A DNA stretch of 64,000 nucleotides. Origin: Epiperipatus broadwayi (lineage: Eukaryota > Onychophora > Udeonychophora > Euonychophora > Peripatidae). The position numbers were made by a program, and so were the translations under genes. The stretch lies in assembly GCA_028023455.1 (NCBI GenBank), contig JAQFVV010000018.1:8416679-8480678 (forward strand), written 5' to 3'. Shown piece by piece: positions 13,667 to 26,243 of the stretch. How positions within the stretch are numbered: position 1 is the first letter of the stretch; each line of letters opens with the position of its first letter. The notes under the pieces are model-generated. The model searched no databases and was not told the origin of the DNA. It saw nothing but the letters and a program-made list of their open reading frames with translations.

Positions 13667-14503
13667 AAAATTTGCCTATCTTAATATAAACCAAGCATTG
13701 ACTGTATATATGTGTGTAGGAGATAATGATCTGGACAAAATGATGAGAGCTGGTTCAGCATGAAGTACATTTATTGGAGATCATTTACCTTTTTCACATG
13801 TGATTATGTGCATTGTTTATATGAGATAGATTGGATAGCTGTAAGGAGCTTGAAAATCTGGATTCAAATTCCCTATAATTATATATATATTCATAGCTTA
13901 ACTATATGTAATTAGAATAGAAGCAACTGAACTTTTCATTGAGCTATCTCAATGTCAATCAACTATGAAAAGACAGAATGATACTAATGTATCCTTTAAC
14001 TTTGTTGACATTTATGCTTAACTCATTAATGTTGTTCTAAATCAAAGACTGATTTTTTTATATATTATTTTAATTTATGTACTAAATAAATAATCTAAAA
14101 TCACTACGAATATTTATTGTTATACTTATTAAAACTAATATTTCCTTTGATATTTGGAGGTGTTTAAAACTGGAGCTCTGCCTTGATTCTCTGTATAATT
14201 AAATAGTGATTTTTGATTATTTATTCTGCATATAAATTAAAATAATAATAAATTTTATTTTCTAATTTAGAACAATACCCATAAACTAAGTTTAAATACC
14301 GACAAAACTAAAAGACAGATTGGCATCATTCTAACTTTTCATAGTTGATTTTTGTTAAAATGAAGATTTTTGTGAGAAAAAAAATTATTTTAATTCATAA
14401 TGGCTTTTGGGAATTATCATATAGAATACTAAAATATTTACCTTCAACTGTAAAGATGTTATATATCCTTAGTAAATATGTAAAAAATTAATGAAAAAAG
14501 CAA

Positions 14504-14808
14504 ACTGGGTGATAAAAGGTAGAAAGACGGTTGTAGAGGCGCTACAATCACTGATTTGAAAAACACATTAAACTTCCACCAATGGCGAAAATGTTAAATG
14601 AAGAATGTTTTTTTAAAAAAACTTTCCAAATAGGAGGAAGTTTGCATGTATCATCTCACTTACTGATACAATCTGGCCTTTTAAGTATCTCAATGGCTTC
14701 TCTGATTTTGCATTAACATTTTTGCTATTGGTAGAACTTTAACATTTTTTTTTCAAATCAGTAATTGTAGCGCCTCTACAACCGTCTTTCTACCTTTTAT
14801 CACCCAGT
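14504..14808. mobile_element. 305-bp palindromic MITE
   Basis: Left arm 14504-14597 (starting actgggtgataaaaggtag) and right arm 14714-14808 are inverted copies over about 95 bp; the first 50 bp match almost perfectly, including gaggcgctaca. The loop is about 115 bp. No transposase. A TA or longer target duplication could not be fixed because the left flank reads caa and the right flank aga. Confidence 0.75.
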
Positions 14809-15004
14809 AGATGACTTGTGTGATCAAGTTGAAACGTCAGTATTTAAATATTTAAATTTTTAACATGGATGAACTCTCAAAATATGTCGTTCATAGATGA
14901 AACCCTTGAAAATCATATCAACATATATATATATGCATGTCTGTGAATAGGCAAATAAATTTTTAAACAGTGAAATTTATTGTATAACTTTTAATTATTC
15001 TTAC

Positions 15005-15166
15005 CTCCAAATCATTTATTTTAGAATTGAGCAAGTTTATTTTAATATTACAAACAGTATGAACATTAGTTCCACCAGGTAAACTACTGGGGTTTCCATC
15101 TACACTTTCTTCAAAGTTTTCGCGAATAGAAGCCACTATAGTGTTTTCTGAGCACAATATGTACAT
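15005..15166 (-). CDS. GABA-B receptor subunit 2-like, cytoplasmic coiled-coil exon (partial gene)
   Basis: A 162-nt exon of 54 codons, phase 0 at both ends, bounded on the minus strand by a 3' splice site (tttactatag) and a 5' splice site (GAG then gtaagaat). It would follow the TM7 exon at 25963-26243, which also ends in phase 0, giving the join FITK to MYIL, equivalent to the end of TM7 and start of the C-tail in GABA-B receptors. The first part (SVDGNPSSLPGG) is a flexible linker; the last part (IKINLLNSKINDLE) has the spacing of leucine and isoleucine expected for the beginning of the coiled coil through which GABA-B1 and B2 pair. That this is the coiled-coil exon is inferred from position and pattern; sequence identity to known tails is low. 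Following exons would lie at lower coordinates and were not found. Confidence 0.7.
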
Positions 15167-15556
15167 CTATAGTAAAAAAATATTTTAAAAAAAAACATTG
15201 AATTCTTATGTGTGTGTGTTTGGGTGTGACTAATCATTGTAAATAATTGTGTTGCTACTGATAATCATATTTTGTGCAATCTTATCCAAATATTAAAAAT
15301 ATATTATCAGCCAAAATTTGGTTGCCTTGATAACAGGTTGAGATTGTTGATCTTTATTGATATTGGGATTGTCTAAGTGTTATATTCGCTATAACATATC
15401 TGATGTAGCCCAAATTAATTATACTATAAAAAGGCAGAGAAAAAATGTGCAATAAGAACTCATGTGAACTGACTAATAAATATACAAACTGTCATATATA
15501 TATATCACTTGAAAAATAAAAATGTAAACTGCCTACAAGTTAAAAGAAATTGTCAA

Positions 15557-15624
15557 GCATTGGTGCCCTAGCGGTTAGCATAGCTGTCTTCCAAGCAGCC
15601 GGATTCGCTTCCCGGTCAACACAT
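15557..15624 (+). pseudogene. tRNA-Gly(UCC)-like pseudogene
   Basis: About 67 nt that line up with an animal tRNA-Gly(UCC): it begins GCATTGGTG, has the A-box region GCGGTTAGCATAG, an anticodon arm with loop CTTCCAA (anticodon TCC), and a B-box-like GGATTCGCTTCC. Around five bases between anticodon arm and T arm are missing and the acceptor stem is mismatched, so it should not give a working tRNA. An A run follows shortly downstream, so it could be the head of a decayed tRNA-derived retroposon. Confidence 0.65.
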
Positions 15625-18600
15625 TTGACATATGAAAAAAAAAATCCATACACATTATTAAAGATTATTAAGTATTACTTGTAATATGTGAGAAGCTGAA
15701 TGATAATGACATTGTAAAGGAAGAAGGAAAACTAGTCGCAATATGTGAAAAAATGAATTGTGTATATTAAAAAAAAATCTAAATTTGAGACCTTGTTTAG
15801 TTTGACTTTTGAATAGAAGTTTTAATTAAACAACTTCTACATTTTTATAGAAAATAATACTAAAATTTTGCTTTTAATAATAATTTAGGAATTATAATCA
15901 GAAATATTAAAATCGGCAATGAATTTTTCTTCTTTTTTTGTTATGAAATGTAAGTAAAACATGACATAATATACATAAAAATTATATCCACAACATGTTC
16001 GAAGAAAGTGAACAAGGTGTTTTTCCAAAGGTATATATTTATAATGACACAAAGGTCATATTTTTCCTAGCTGGTGACATATATGTTGTTTAAAAACCAT
16101 GTTGTCTGAACAACATTAATTAGATAAAAAATAGATCTGAAACAAGAAACTAGGCATTATCATTCTAATTCTAGGAGTTCAGCAGTTTATTTCATATTGC
16201 TTTGCATTAGGATGCAGTCTATTATTAAAACTATATTGTCATGAACTATTCTGAAGTGAGAAACTATCTCAGATTGAAATTCTTTTCTCATTATAAGCCA
16301 TATTTTACTGACAGTTTTCAAAGTATGTTTCAATACTCCAGTTACAAAAGTAATAAATTTATTTAACAGAAATCCATGTACCATGTATGGCTAGATAACC
16401 AAAAACCACATCAGTCAAAAACCTGGAAAATGCAATTGGGTCCAAAAATTAGTGCCGAAATTTGTAAAACCATTTTGTGCAATGCCTCTATAATGTCGTG
16501 AAGAAAGAAATGGATAGTGCCATATAAATAACTCAAAATCTACCTATAGTATATCTCATAGATCATCACAAGTGTTGCTATATTTCTCTAATATCCAGTG
16601 TTCAAGGAGACAACCATCATCAGAAAAACTAAAGAAGATTACAGTAAAATAATAAAAGAACAGTACCAGAAAAAACTAGTTAGTAACAATCTCAATATTT
16701 AACATGGCAAGCTCTTGTCATTAGTAAAATCATAAGGCCTTAAACTTAGTTTAAATTTAAAATATTTTTGTTACTATAATATTGAATACTTTTGTATATA
16801 TTTTGATAGTTGCGAGTATACACAACAGTTTTATTAATTTATTATTATTTTTTTTATTAATCCATTTAGTTTGTGTTTGTAACTCAATTTAAATATATGC
16901 TTTTTACATGCTTATACTATTAAATGTCCATAGCCCTGAAAAATCATGCAATTTACTGGTGGACATGCTGAGATGTGAAAATATTTGATGATAATTGCTC
17001 CTTTAAAAATATTCCAAGAGTAAATTTTCTTTTTTAGCAGATTTGGCGCCTTTGAGTTTCTTTTTTTTTATTAAACTAAAAACAAATAAAATATTTTGGA
17101 GAGTATTTGTATTTTTAAATTATACGCCATCATCATCATTACATTGGGAATATTATTATATATTTGAATTAATTTTTATCTGAATTTTATTAACCATTCG
17201 ATTTGTTATTTATTTGTAGCAAAGTTTATGGTACACATTTTGATAGTCTCATTACGTATATGTGTATATATCTTTGATAGTATATATTCCAGGTTCAAAT
17301 CCATTTTTCATTTAAATAAAAAAGTAAACCTGTAATATAAAATACCATACAGGGAAATTTTTACCATTACAATATTGATATAAACTATCTTATTTACCAC
17401 ATTATAGTAAACTTTAACGTGTGTACTTATATATTTAAAGCTTAAATAATAGGGTTAAATGCAACATAAATAAATAACTAGTTATATATGTTACTATATT
17501 ATTAAATCGTTTGGCCTATAAAATTTTAGGTTGATAATATTTAATAACTGAAATTTTTAAAGTCAAATAATTACATCTGTGTGCATCTATAGATAGTAGT
17601 TAAAACCATTTACAAATTATATAACTATAAACTACAGTTTAAATATTGTTGCATTTATATTCAACCTATGAAATATTTAATATCTATTTGTAAGTCTAAG
17701 TCAGAAATGATTTATTTATATTATTGAGTATGTTTATCAATCTTATAATTCATTTATTAAAATTGTTGCTAATAATTAATCAATTATTAATCATTATTTT
17801 AAATAATTTCAATGATTTTAATGATTTTTTTTTACTGCTAGAATAATTATTTTGTCTCTATACTCTTTCTCACATAAGTTCAGTTTTGTGTAATCCAGAA
17901 AGTTAGCTCAGACTTAAAAAAAAATTGGATATATGTGTGGGCATTTATATAATTCTCTCTAGAATTATATAGATGATGCTAAGAATTACTTTTAAAGTCC
18001 ATAATCTTCATCTTATTTGATTTGTGGTGATGATTATTTGTTTTTTTATGCAAATAATTCTGAATATTGATGAAGATCAGCATTTAATGATCTCAAGTCA
18101 TTTATTTAATATTTAATTAATATATGTTTAGTTCTAAAGTTATTTTGCATTTAAGTATGTAGACGCATTAAAAAATTTTTATGCCGACATTTTATTTTAT
18201 GCCTCATAATTGATATAGTTTGATTTTGATTTTATAATAAGGCTTTTGCAATCCTGTAACAAAGTAAGATTATTTATGACTATAAGTTTCTTAGTACTTA
18301 CCATGAATTCATTTGATCTGCTTATTATTGATTTTGGCATACCGTGTATCCTGGATCATTACATTATTTGTGTGGGAGGTTGAATGTATGTAAGTAAATA
18401 TTCTAAATAAATAAATACGCATTTTAAATAGCGGTAATATAAATTGTATATTAAACAAATAATAAATTCTTATAGAGGGAACTGTTTATTAACAATGGCA
18501 TCATTATGGTAAGTTTTAAAGACTGAAATAAAAGTTATGGACTAATCAATAATATCACTTTATTTATCTAAATTAATCTTTTATCTTTGAAATGTTCTTA

Positions 18601-21256
18601 TGAATTAGTCAAAATATAAATATTGTAAAATCTAATGAAGACTTTACTAAAATGATATGCTGCTATCTCTTCAAGAACCACATTATGTTATTTTAAATAT
18701 TACAAATGTTTTATTGTTAGTGAGAGATGTTTTGAGTAATATCACTTTAATTATTAAAAAAAAGCATTACTTTTTATTATAGTAAGTTATTAGTTACATA
18801 TATATATAAATATAATTATATATATATAATTTTATATTTATTGAAATAATTAATGCATAGAGATATGTGTATGTGTAGTTTTCATACATATAAAAAGAGA
18901 AAGAGAAAGGAAAAAAAATCTAAATAATAAATAGTTATAATACTGATAAAATGCATTTAATTACATAATTTAAATGAGCATATATTTTATAAAATTATCA
19001 TTATTAGCTGGCTAGGGCAATTTCCAACAATAATAAAAATAACATGAAAGTTATTGTTTATGTGTATGTAAGTAATACATAGGAATGTGTCAAACCGTAC
19101 ATATGTACAAATAAAACATTTACAATATCTTATTTAGTTTTGAGGCAATTAAATTTAAATTAGAAAATATATTTAATCAAGTGTAAAATGTTTATATTTG
19201 AATTTAGCAACTAAAGATTTTAGTTCAAAATTACCACAATTAGCCTCAGATCTTAATCAAGTATCTTTTTATGCTTCATATATATTTAAATTAGAAAAGA
19301 ATTAATGAAAAATTAGATGTATTGGATTAAAAGTTTTTAAAAAGCTTGAAAATTAAAACATATTTTTTGTTTTATTTTTGTAAAGAGGTTACAATAATCC
19401 CTTGGTACATCATGTGACCATGACATATCATTGGAAAAGAATATGAAGAATAAAACAATTTGTTAATAATCGCTTAAAACAATTTTTAGTCTGCATGTTT
19501 TTGCTAGCATAGTACAATTTTTGTGTGAAAATATGAAACGAAAGAGAATGAATCAAAATAGAAATGTGATATGAATAAAACAATGAATAAATAAATTATT
19601 AGAACTCATTTAAAAATGTCACGTATCATTGTGTGATATTATAGTTTTCCTTTATTTGCTAGACAGCATTATGTTAAAGATTCTTGCCAATGTCTAGAGA
19701 TTCACTGGACATAAAATCAAACCTAAAAAAAGTAGACTAAAAAAAAATAAGTTAAATTAACCATGAAGATCATAAGCCAAACTCATCCTTGAAAAATATT
19801 TCTAGGAACCAAACTACAATATAATGTTTCCGATCTATGTGATTATTAAAAACAAATATTTATGTTTTAATGCGGTTTTAAAATTTATCATTCATCTCCA
19901 AATAAAATGGATTCAAGACTAATGAATCATTTTCAAGATATGGTTAAAAATCTAGCAAACCAAATAATCACTGAAAATGTGCTCAATGTCAAAAAAACAT
20001 TGTCTTATATTCCAGACCATTGAATATGAAAAGTGTATTTTATACTTTTTTAATGAAATGACTGTTAATGAGATAAATTATTCACTTTTCTCTAAAAAAA
20101 AAAAAGGGTGCTAAATTAAATAATGAATAGATTTAAACAGTTCATAATTAAATAAGAATGGCTAATTAAACCTGTTTGCTTAAATTGTTAAAATATACAA
20201 AAACACACACACAATAAAACAAAGCATTATTTAAAATAAAGTTCAAATTCATAAAAGAATGATTAATACCTGTGATCTACTTTAGAATAACAAAATTTAA
20301 ATCGTAACTTAAAATCGAAAAGGATATTTTTGATTTGAAATAATTTAGTGAGAAAAAAATATGTATAATCTAATTAAAATGGTGAACGTAAACCAATGGA
20401 CATGGCAGGTATATTAAATGTGTGTGCATATATATATATGTGTGTGTGTGTGTGTAAATCTTGCATTAACATATGAAAATGGAAAATTTATAACTTATTT
20501 AAATGGGATAGTATTGCACCAAAATATTTAATTATATTTTCAATGAAGAATTATTATAAATGAGCATGTTTTGAAGACTATTCTTCTTTTTATAAGTAAT
20601 GATTAAAATAAAGATAGGGTTATTTAAAAAAAATATTTAATGAATTCAATATTTATGCGTTAATTTATTTTTGGGTGTAATTAGTGTCTTCCAAAGTGCG
20701 TTTCGTGATAATAATTTGGTTAAAAATAGGAATTTTAATGTAGTATATAATAAATATTTGAAGTTAAGTTTAAGAATAACAATATTTAAAGAAATTATTA
20801 CATGAAATACTAAAATCACTTTACGATTGAAAGTTGGAAGCATAGCAATGATATTTTTTTTCTTTTTAATAATTACAGCACTTTTACAATTTTTTAAAAA
20901 GTATAACAACCATGAAGTATCTAAAGTATAATAATGATTATTAGATGCACAATAATAATATGTATATGAGATAATAAAATAAGAGGTACTTAATCCTGAT
21001 AATTAATATCTATTTATTATATAAATGATTGTAAAAAAAAGATGATTTCAGCAAGAGATCTATCTTTTAGAAATAGTATTACCAGAATAGGTAATACAAA
21101 TCTTTATTAAACCTAATTCATACAGCTATTCATTAGAAAATTTTAATTATGCTATTGGCATTATATCCATTTAATATTCAAACCTGATATTAAAGCATAG
21201 AAAAGCAACATATAAATAAATACATAAAAGTAGTTAGTCAACACTTAAATAATAAT
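15625..21256. other. Intergenic or distal intron sequence, nothing identified
   Basis: Long AT-rich stretch of short homopolymer runs with small (TA)n and (TG)n tracts (for example 20425-20455). No domain-bearing frame, RNA gene or clear element. Exons downstream of 15005 on the minus strand would be left of this stretch, so most of it is presumably intron between the 15.1- and 26.2-kb receptor exons. Confidence 0.45.
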
Positions 21257-21307
21257 AATAGTTTTAACAAGGCTGTAAACCTTAGCAATGGCCTTGTTAA
21301 AACTATT
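21257..21307. repeat. Perfect 17-bp hairpin
   Basis: The arm aatagttttaacaaggc (21257-21273) is followed after a 17-nt loop by its exact complement at 21291-21307. It may be the centre of a decayed foldback element. No terminator or RNA function can be argued in this eukaryotic intron. Confidence 0.6.
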
Positions 21308-23409
21308 ACTGAAATAATAGTGAGCGTTTAATAAAATTTATAATTAAATAATAATACTATTATCATTAAAAATCAACAATCTCAATATGTTGTTACCGCA
21401 ATCTCGTTTAATCAATAAAGATGGAAATCCCACCTTTATTTATGATTTAATATGCTTATACAGACACTAAAGATTGCAACTTGATGACAGAGAATAAAAT
21501 TATTACTATAAAGAAATTTAAATAAACCTCATTAAACAGATAAATATAACTGTTCTGAAACCAGACTAACAAATAGTCAATTATAACCTTCAAATTGCAC
21601 TCCAACCATGTAATATATATATATATTGTAGGAATTGAAATAGTCCAACCTTTACTCTCAGTTGCTATCAAAAAATATATATTTATAAAACATTTCATAA
21701 AATTTGTATCAAGTTACATTTGACATTTATAAAATTAATCTTTTATCTAAGAATAATAATGAAAAGGCAACAGTAACAATAATAAAAAAAATTGAAAATA
21801 AAATAAAATATGTGAATTGTATTAAAATGATATAAAAATAAAATAACCAAAATTAAAAAAATTCATGTGTATTTGCTAGTCATTTACATTTTAATTTTTT
21901 CACAGATATATATAATCATTCTAAAATATTATAGTATAATCATTTATGTCATTGTCATCATTTAAGTCAACATGAAAAATATATATATGAAAAAAGGGAA
22001 TGACAATTTATTTTGTTTTTGCTCTATTGACTGAAGTGAAAGAAAGTTATTAGAAAACTTTTACCTTATTAATCTTACTCTTATTAATGAAAAGACAAAT
22101 CTCCATTTATATCTTGCATAATTGACAGGATGTACTAGAAAGCAAACCACTTATCTAAGGACTTTTTCTATTCTCTCATCTGTATTTTCCATTTTACATC
22201 AATGGAGCACCATGGACATAAGAATGCATAGCTAAGAAAAAAAATTGTATATTTAATCAACTCATCTGCATATGGAGAAGAAAGAGACTGATATTTAAAA
22301 CCTGAGAAGCAATTGCAAAACGGAAAATATTATGGCTAATTATCTGAATCATGCTGTCATTCAGCAAAGGCGATATTTAAGAAAAATAATAATATAAAAC
22401 CTTCTGAACTGAAACATCTTCATTAACTACTTCAGGAAAGAATAGTCTAAACATTGAATCGAGAAGAAAGAACTGTTAAATAAAATAATGTTTACTCTTA
22501 AAACAACAAAAAAGGGGAAATCCTTATATATTTAATTTGTAAAATATTGTTGATCAATAATAACGTAATTAACCAAAGCATAAACATACACCCTTTTATT
22601 GTTTTGGTATATAATTTGTAAATTTTATGCACAAAGATAGGTAGAGCCATATGGACAGGTAGTTATTGTCATTAACGTGATTAATTATTTGGGTATTACA
22701 TGACAATATACACACATCAATTTAATCTGTATTACAATTCTTTAGCATTTATGTTAAAATGAAGACTCATTATTTTTGCATACATTTCCTTTATTATTTT
22801 ACTGTTAATATAAATGCGTTATATTAAGTGTTATTATTTATAAATATGCATTACTTAAGCACTTAATAGACTGTCGTCATTTTAATACCCATACACATGA
22901 CCATCTATTTTATGAGTACATTGAAAGCTTAAGTAAAGAAATAGTTATTACTATTTTGTTGTTATTTTCATTTTATTGTTGCCTCTCACCTGTTGTCTCA
23001 ATAAAAGATGAAGCAAATATGTTATTCAAAATTTAATTTCATTTGATTTTTTTGTTATAAATTTATTTCACAACTACATCATATTTCCACTGTGGGTCAT
23101 GACACAGCATATGAGTTTAGTAACACACATGTGCTTTACCCTGAGAATATTTAAATTTTTTGTGATCATTTATTTAAAATTTGGAGCTACTCATAACTCA
23201 TACTTATAAATATTTAAAATGAATTAAAACCCAATATATATATATATATATAGTTATCTATATCATGAATATAGTCTAGATTCAATTGAAGGTACCTTTT
23301 GTTTCTGGAATAGATAGGGAACAGGTAATCTTAAATCTCCGGTAGGTTTATTTAATAATATGTTAGTACAAAGGCTAGCATGAGCAAAAACCATTTATAA
23401 CTAGGGATT

Positions 23410-24021
23410 TAATAGACAGGGTATGAGCACAGACTTTCACATGACCCACCACTCTCCACACCATCTCATAACACTGATACACCTGAACACACATATGTTG
23501 AAAAGATAAATAATCACCAATATACGTATTTCATGCTAAACCAGCAATCATCAGTTGGTCCAGATTACCATCTCTACACATATATGCTACAAGTGCTCAG
23601 ATATATATTAAGATAGCAAATCCTCCTACTTTAATGGACAGGCTTCAATCCACTCCACACTGCAACTCTTCAACCGTCCATCCAATTGAAAATCTGATGA
23701 TTGAATGCTCAAAGGCCACCCTGAGGCCGAGATTATTGTCACACCCATGTTGACCTAAGGTCAATCTGACCCCACATGTACAGGACATAATCCATTAAAT
23801 ACATATGCAAGGGATAGGTAGACATCTCTAATATGTAATAGCTGAAATACACAGGCTTATATATACCTGTGTCTATATATGTATCTTTTCAACATATGTG
23901 TGTTCAGGTGTATCAGTGTTATGAGATGGTATGGAGAGTGGTGGGTCATGTGAAAGTCTGTGCTCATACCCTGTCTATTACATATATAGACACAGGTACT
24001 TATAAGCCTGTGTATTTCAAC
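23410..24021. mobile_element. Compound foldback element with nested inverted repeats
   Basis: Arm A (23410-23508) is repeated inverted at 23882-23980 with only a few mismatches over 99 bp (landmark tctcataacactgatacacc). The right copy of A is itself enclosed by a second inverted pair of about 42 bp, 23841-23882 and 23980-24021 (gaaatacacaggcttat and its complement). The 370-bp interior includes the segment shared with 13427-13666. No coding capacity; non-autonomous. Confidence 0.75.
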
Positions 24022-24126
24022 TAAAGATTTAGTATAGGAATTAAACAGATTTAAAAGAATCTGCTAACTTATTCCATATTGTTACTACTTGGCACCATAA
24101 ATTGCAGAGTGTAGTGAACAATAACT

Positions 24127-24240
24127 TTCAAATTGCACTCCAACCATATTATATATATATATAATATTTTAATGAATGTTTTTCAAATATGCACTCCAAC
24201 CATATTATATATATATATAATATTTTAATGAATGTTTTAG
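24127..24240. repeat. Two tandem copies of a 53-bp unit
   Basis: The unit gcactccaaccatatta plus TA run plus ttttaatgaatgtttt occurs twice in direct order (about 24134-24185 and 24187-24238). The word caaattgcactccaacca also occurs at 21592-21609, so this may be the end of a dispersed repeat. Confidence 0.6.
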
Positions 24241-24736
24241 ATGAACATATTTAATGTGTGACATTATACATTTGGAATTTACTTAATTTGCAAGCACTTT
24301 ACAATAGGTAATGAAAACCAACTATCTCACACCAAGAGTCAAAGTAAAACTGGCAGGCTGATTGCATTCAAAAGGAAGATCCTCCTCATTAGCTATTATT
24401 GTAGAATAAAGCACTTGCTAATAAAGTAATTATAAATATACAACTCCACACATTAAATATTTCTTTCTATATATGTACATATAACAATAAAAAAAATATA
24501 ATTGTAATATTATATATGTATGTATATATATATAATCAAAATTACCCCAAATTCACAACTCAGCCAGACTAGCAAAAAAATATAAACTCTAAAACACAAC
24601 AAAACTTGAGAAGTCTGCTTGTAGAAGTGAAACCATTGAATGTGTTTTAGAATTTATATTTTTTGGGTAGACCGGTTGAGTTGTGAATTTGAGATGATTA
24701 TTTTATTGACTAATTTACCTTTAGACTTTTAATGTT

Positions 24737-24781
<45 letters not shown>

Positions 24782-25962
24782 TAAATGAGTTGTCAAGCAT
24801 AAATATAGTTGATAGTGTAACAATTAATGAAACTCAGTCATGATAGATCTAAAGTTTGAGTTTAAGTTGATGCAGAATTAAATTCCAGTAAGCATAGTTA
24901 TTTAAAAGTTTAGACAATGATAAAGTCAAAAAGTTATATACAACATAAGACTTAATAAGAAATTTTTGTAAGACATAGCATACTTAAAGAGTCTCAAATT
25001 TATTAATCACATAACATATATATAATGTCAAGTTGAGTTAACATTTATAAATAAAGTAAAATTTAATAAAATTATTACATCATTAGTATTAATCCAGTTT
25101 TGAAAATATCTTTAGTAGAAGTAAGTGTTAAAATAGAAGAAAATAAATGTTAAATTGATAGTAATGAAAGAGAATCTTGCCAACTATGTATTTGGCTTGA
25201 TATATTTATGCAGACATTATGACTTAAGAAAAATGCATGATGAAAAAATGATGATGCAAAGCCATAATTCAGAGAAATAATTGTGATTTATATATTGTTA
25301 TTATATTTATTGGACTGTTTTTATAATACACTCTTGTATAAAAAGGTTTAATTTATCAGTAAATTGTGGTAAATAATATTCACTAAATGATAGTTGTGTA
25401 AGATATTAAAAAAAAAATTTGCAATTACATGTTAAAAGTTTGCTTTTTAAACAAATCAGAATAGAAAAAGATATGGTGGTAATTTTAATATTTTTGTACT
25501 TTTGCTTTAGCCATTCAATGCCCATCACATACTCAAAAATATCTTATTCATAATATACTTTTTCTTTTTAATCTATAGCAAATTATAAAGATTTTCTTAT
25601 TTCCAATAAATTATGCTATAATGCATCTAGATAATTTAGATGCTGTGTATTTATTTAGGATCATCAGCTCAATATAGATTTGGGTAATTTGAAAAAGTTA
25701 ATGTGACACTAAGATAATGATAAATATATAACATGTTAATTTTAAAAGAAAACTATCAGACTTATCTACAGAGTCTTCTGATTTAAGACATCTAATATTG
25801 ATGCAGTATTTCCTAGCCTATATGACAAAGTAAACCCAAGAAGATGCTAATTAGCATAAACCTTAAATCCGGAGATTCACTTTGAGTATTCCATTTTTTG
25901 TTTTATAAATCTGATCATTCCACAGCAAAGAATATTAAAAATTGTTAAACTTTTATTCTTAC

Positions 25963-26243
25963 CTTTGTAATGAAAATTAAGCATAAAGTCATCGTTGTTG
26001 ATAGTAAAATACACAGAGAACAAATAGTAAAAGTGATATTAGCTTGAGAATTATCCAGGATATTAGCTATTGGCACACCAATGCAACACATTGTAACCAC
26101 ATTATAAATGCAAAATCCAATTTGTTTAGAGTCGTTCAAAGCAGGAATTTTGACAGTTCTTGTTTCCCACACAAAAAATATTCCAAATAAGAGTAAAAGT
26201 CCTATAAATAATAAATTATAAGCTAAACACATTTTTAAAATAA
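25963..26243 (-). CDS. GABA-B receptor subunit 2-like, TM5-TM7 exon (partial gene)
   Basis: A 281-nt exon on the minus strand, from a 3' splice site (tatttttcag, exon start 26243) to a 5' splice site (ACAAAG then gtaag, exon end 25963). It enters in phase 1 and leaves in phase 0. The peptide contains the class C GPCR signature WETRTVKIPALNDSKQIGF, which corresponds to intracellular loop 3 and the start of TM6 in GABA-B2 (its well-known WETRNV...PALNDSK block), flanked by hydrophobic TM5 (LLFIGLLLLFGIFF), TM6 (IYNVVTMCCIGVPIANIL) and TM7 (TICSLCILLSTTMTLCLIFI). In the animal receptor this is the G-protein-coupling half of the GABA-B heterodimer at the plasma membrane. Resemblance to B2 is stronger than to B1, which lacks PALNDSK. 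TM6 carries two adjacent Cys. No stop or frameshift, so the gene looks alive. Confidence 0.9.

Noticed and set aside
15557-15624. Functional tRNA-Gly gene
   Set aside because: Bases between the anticodon and T arms are missing and the acceptor stem is mismatched.
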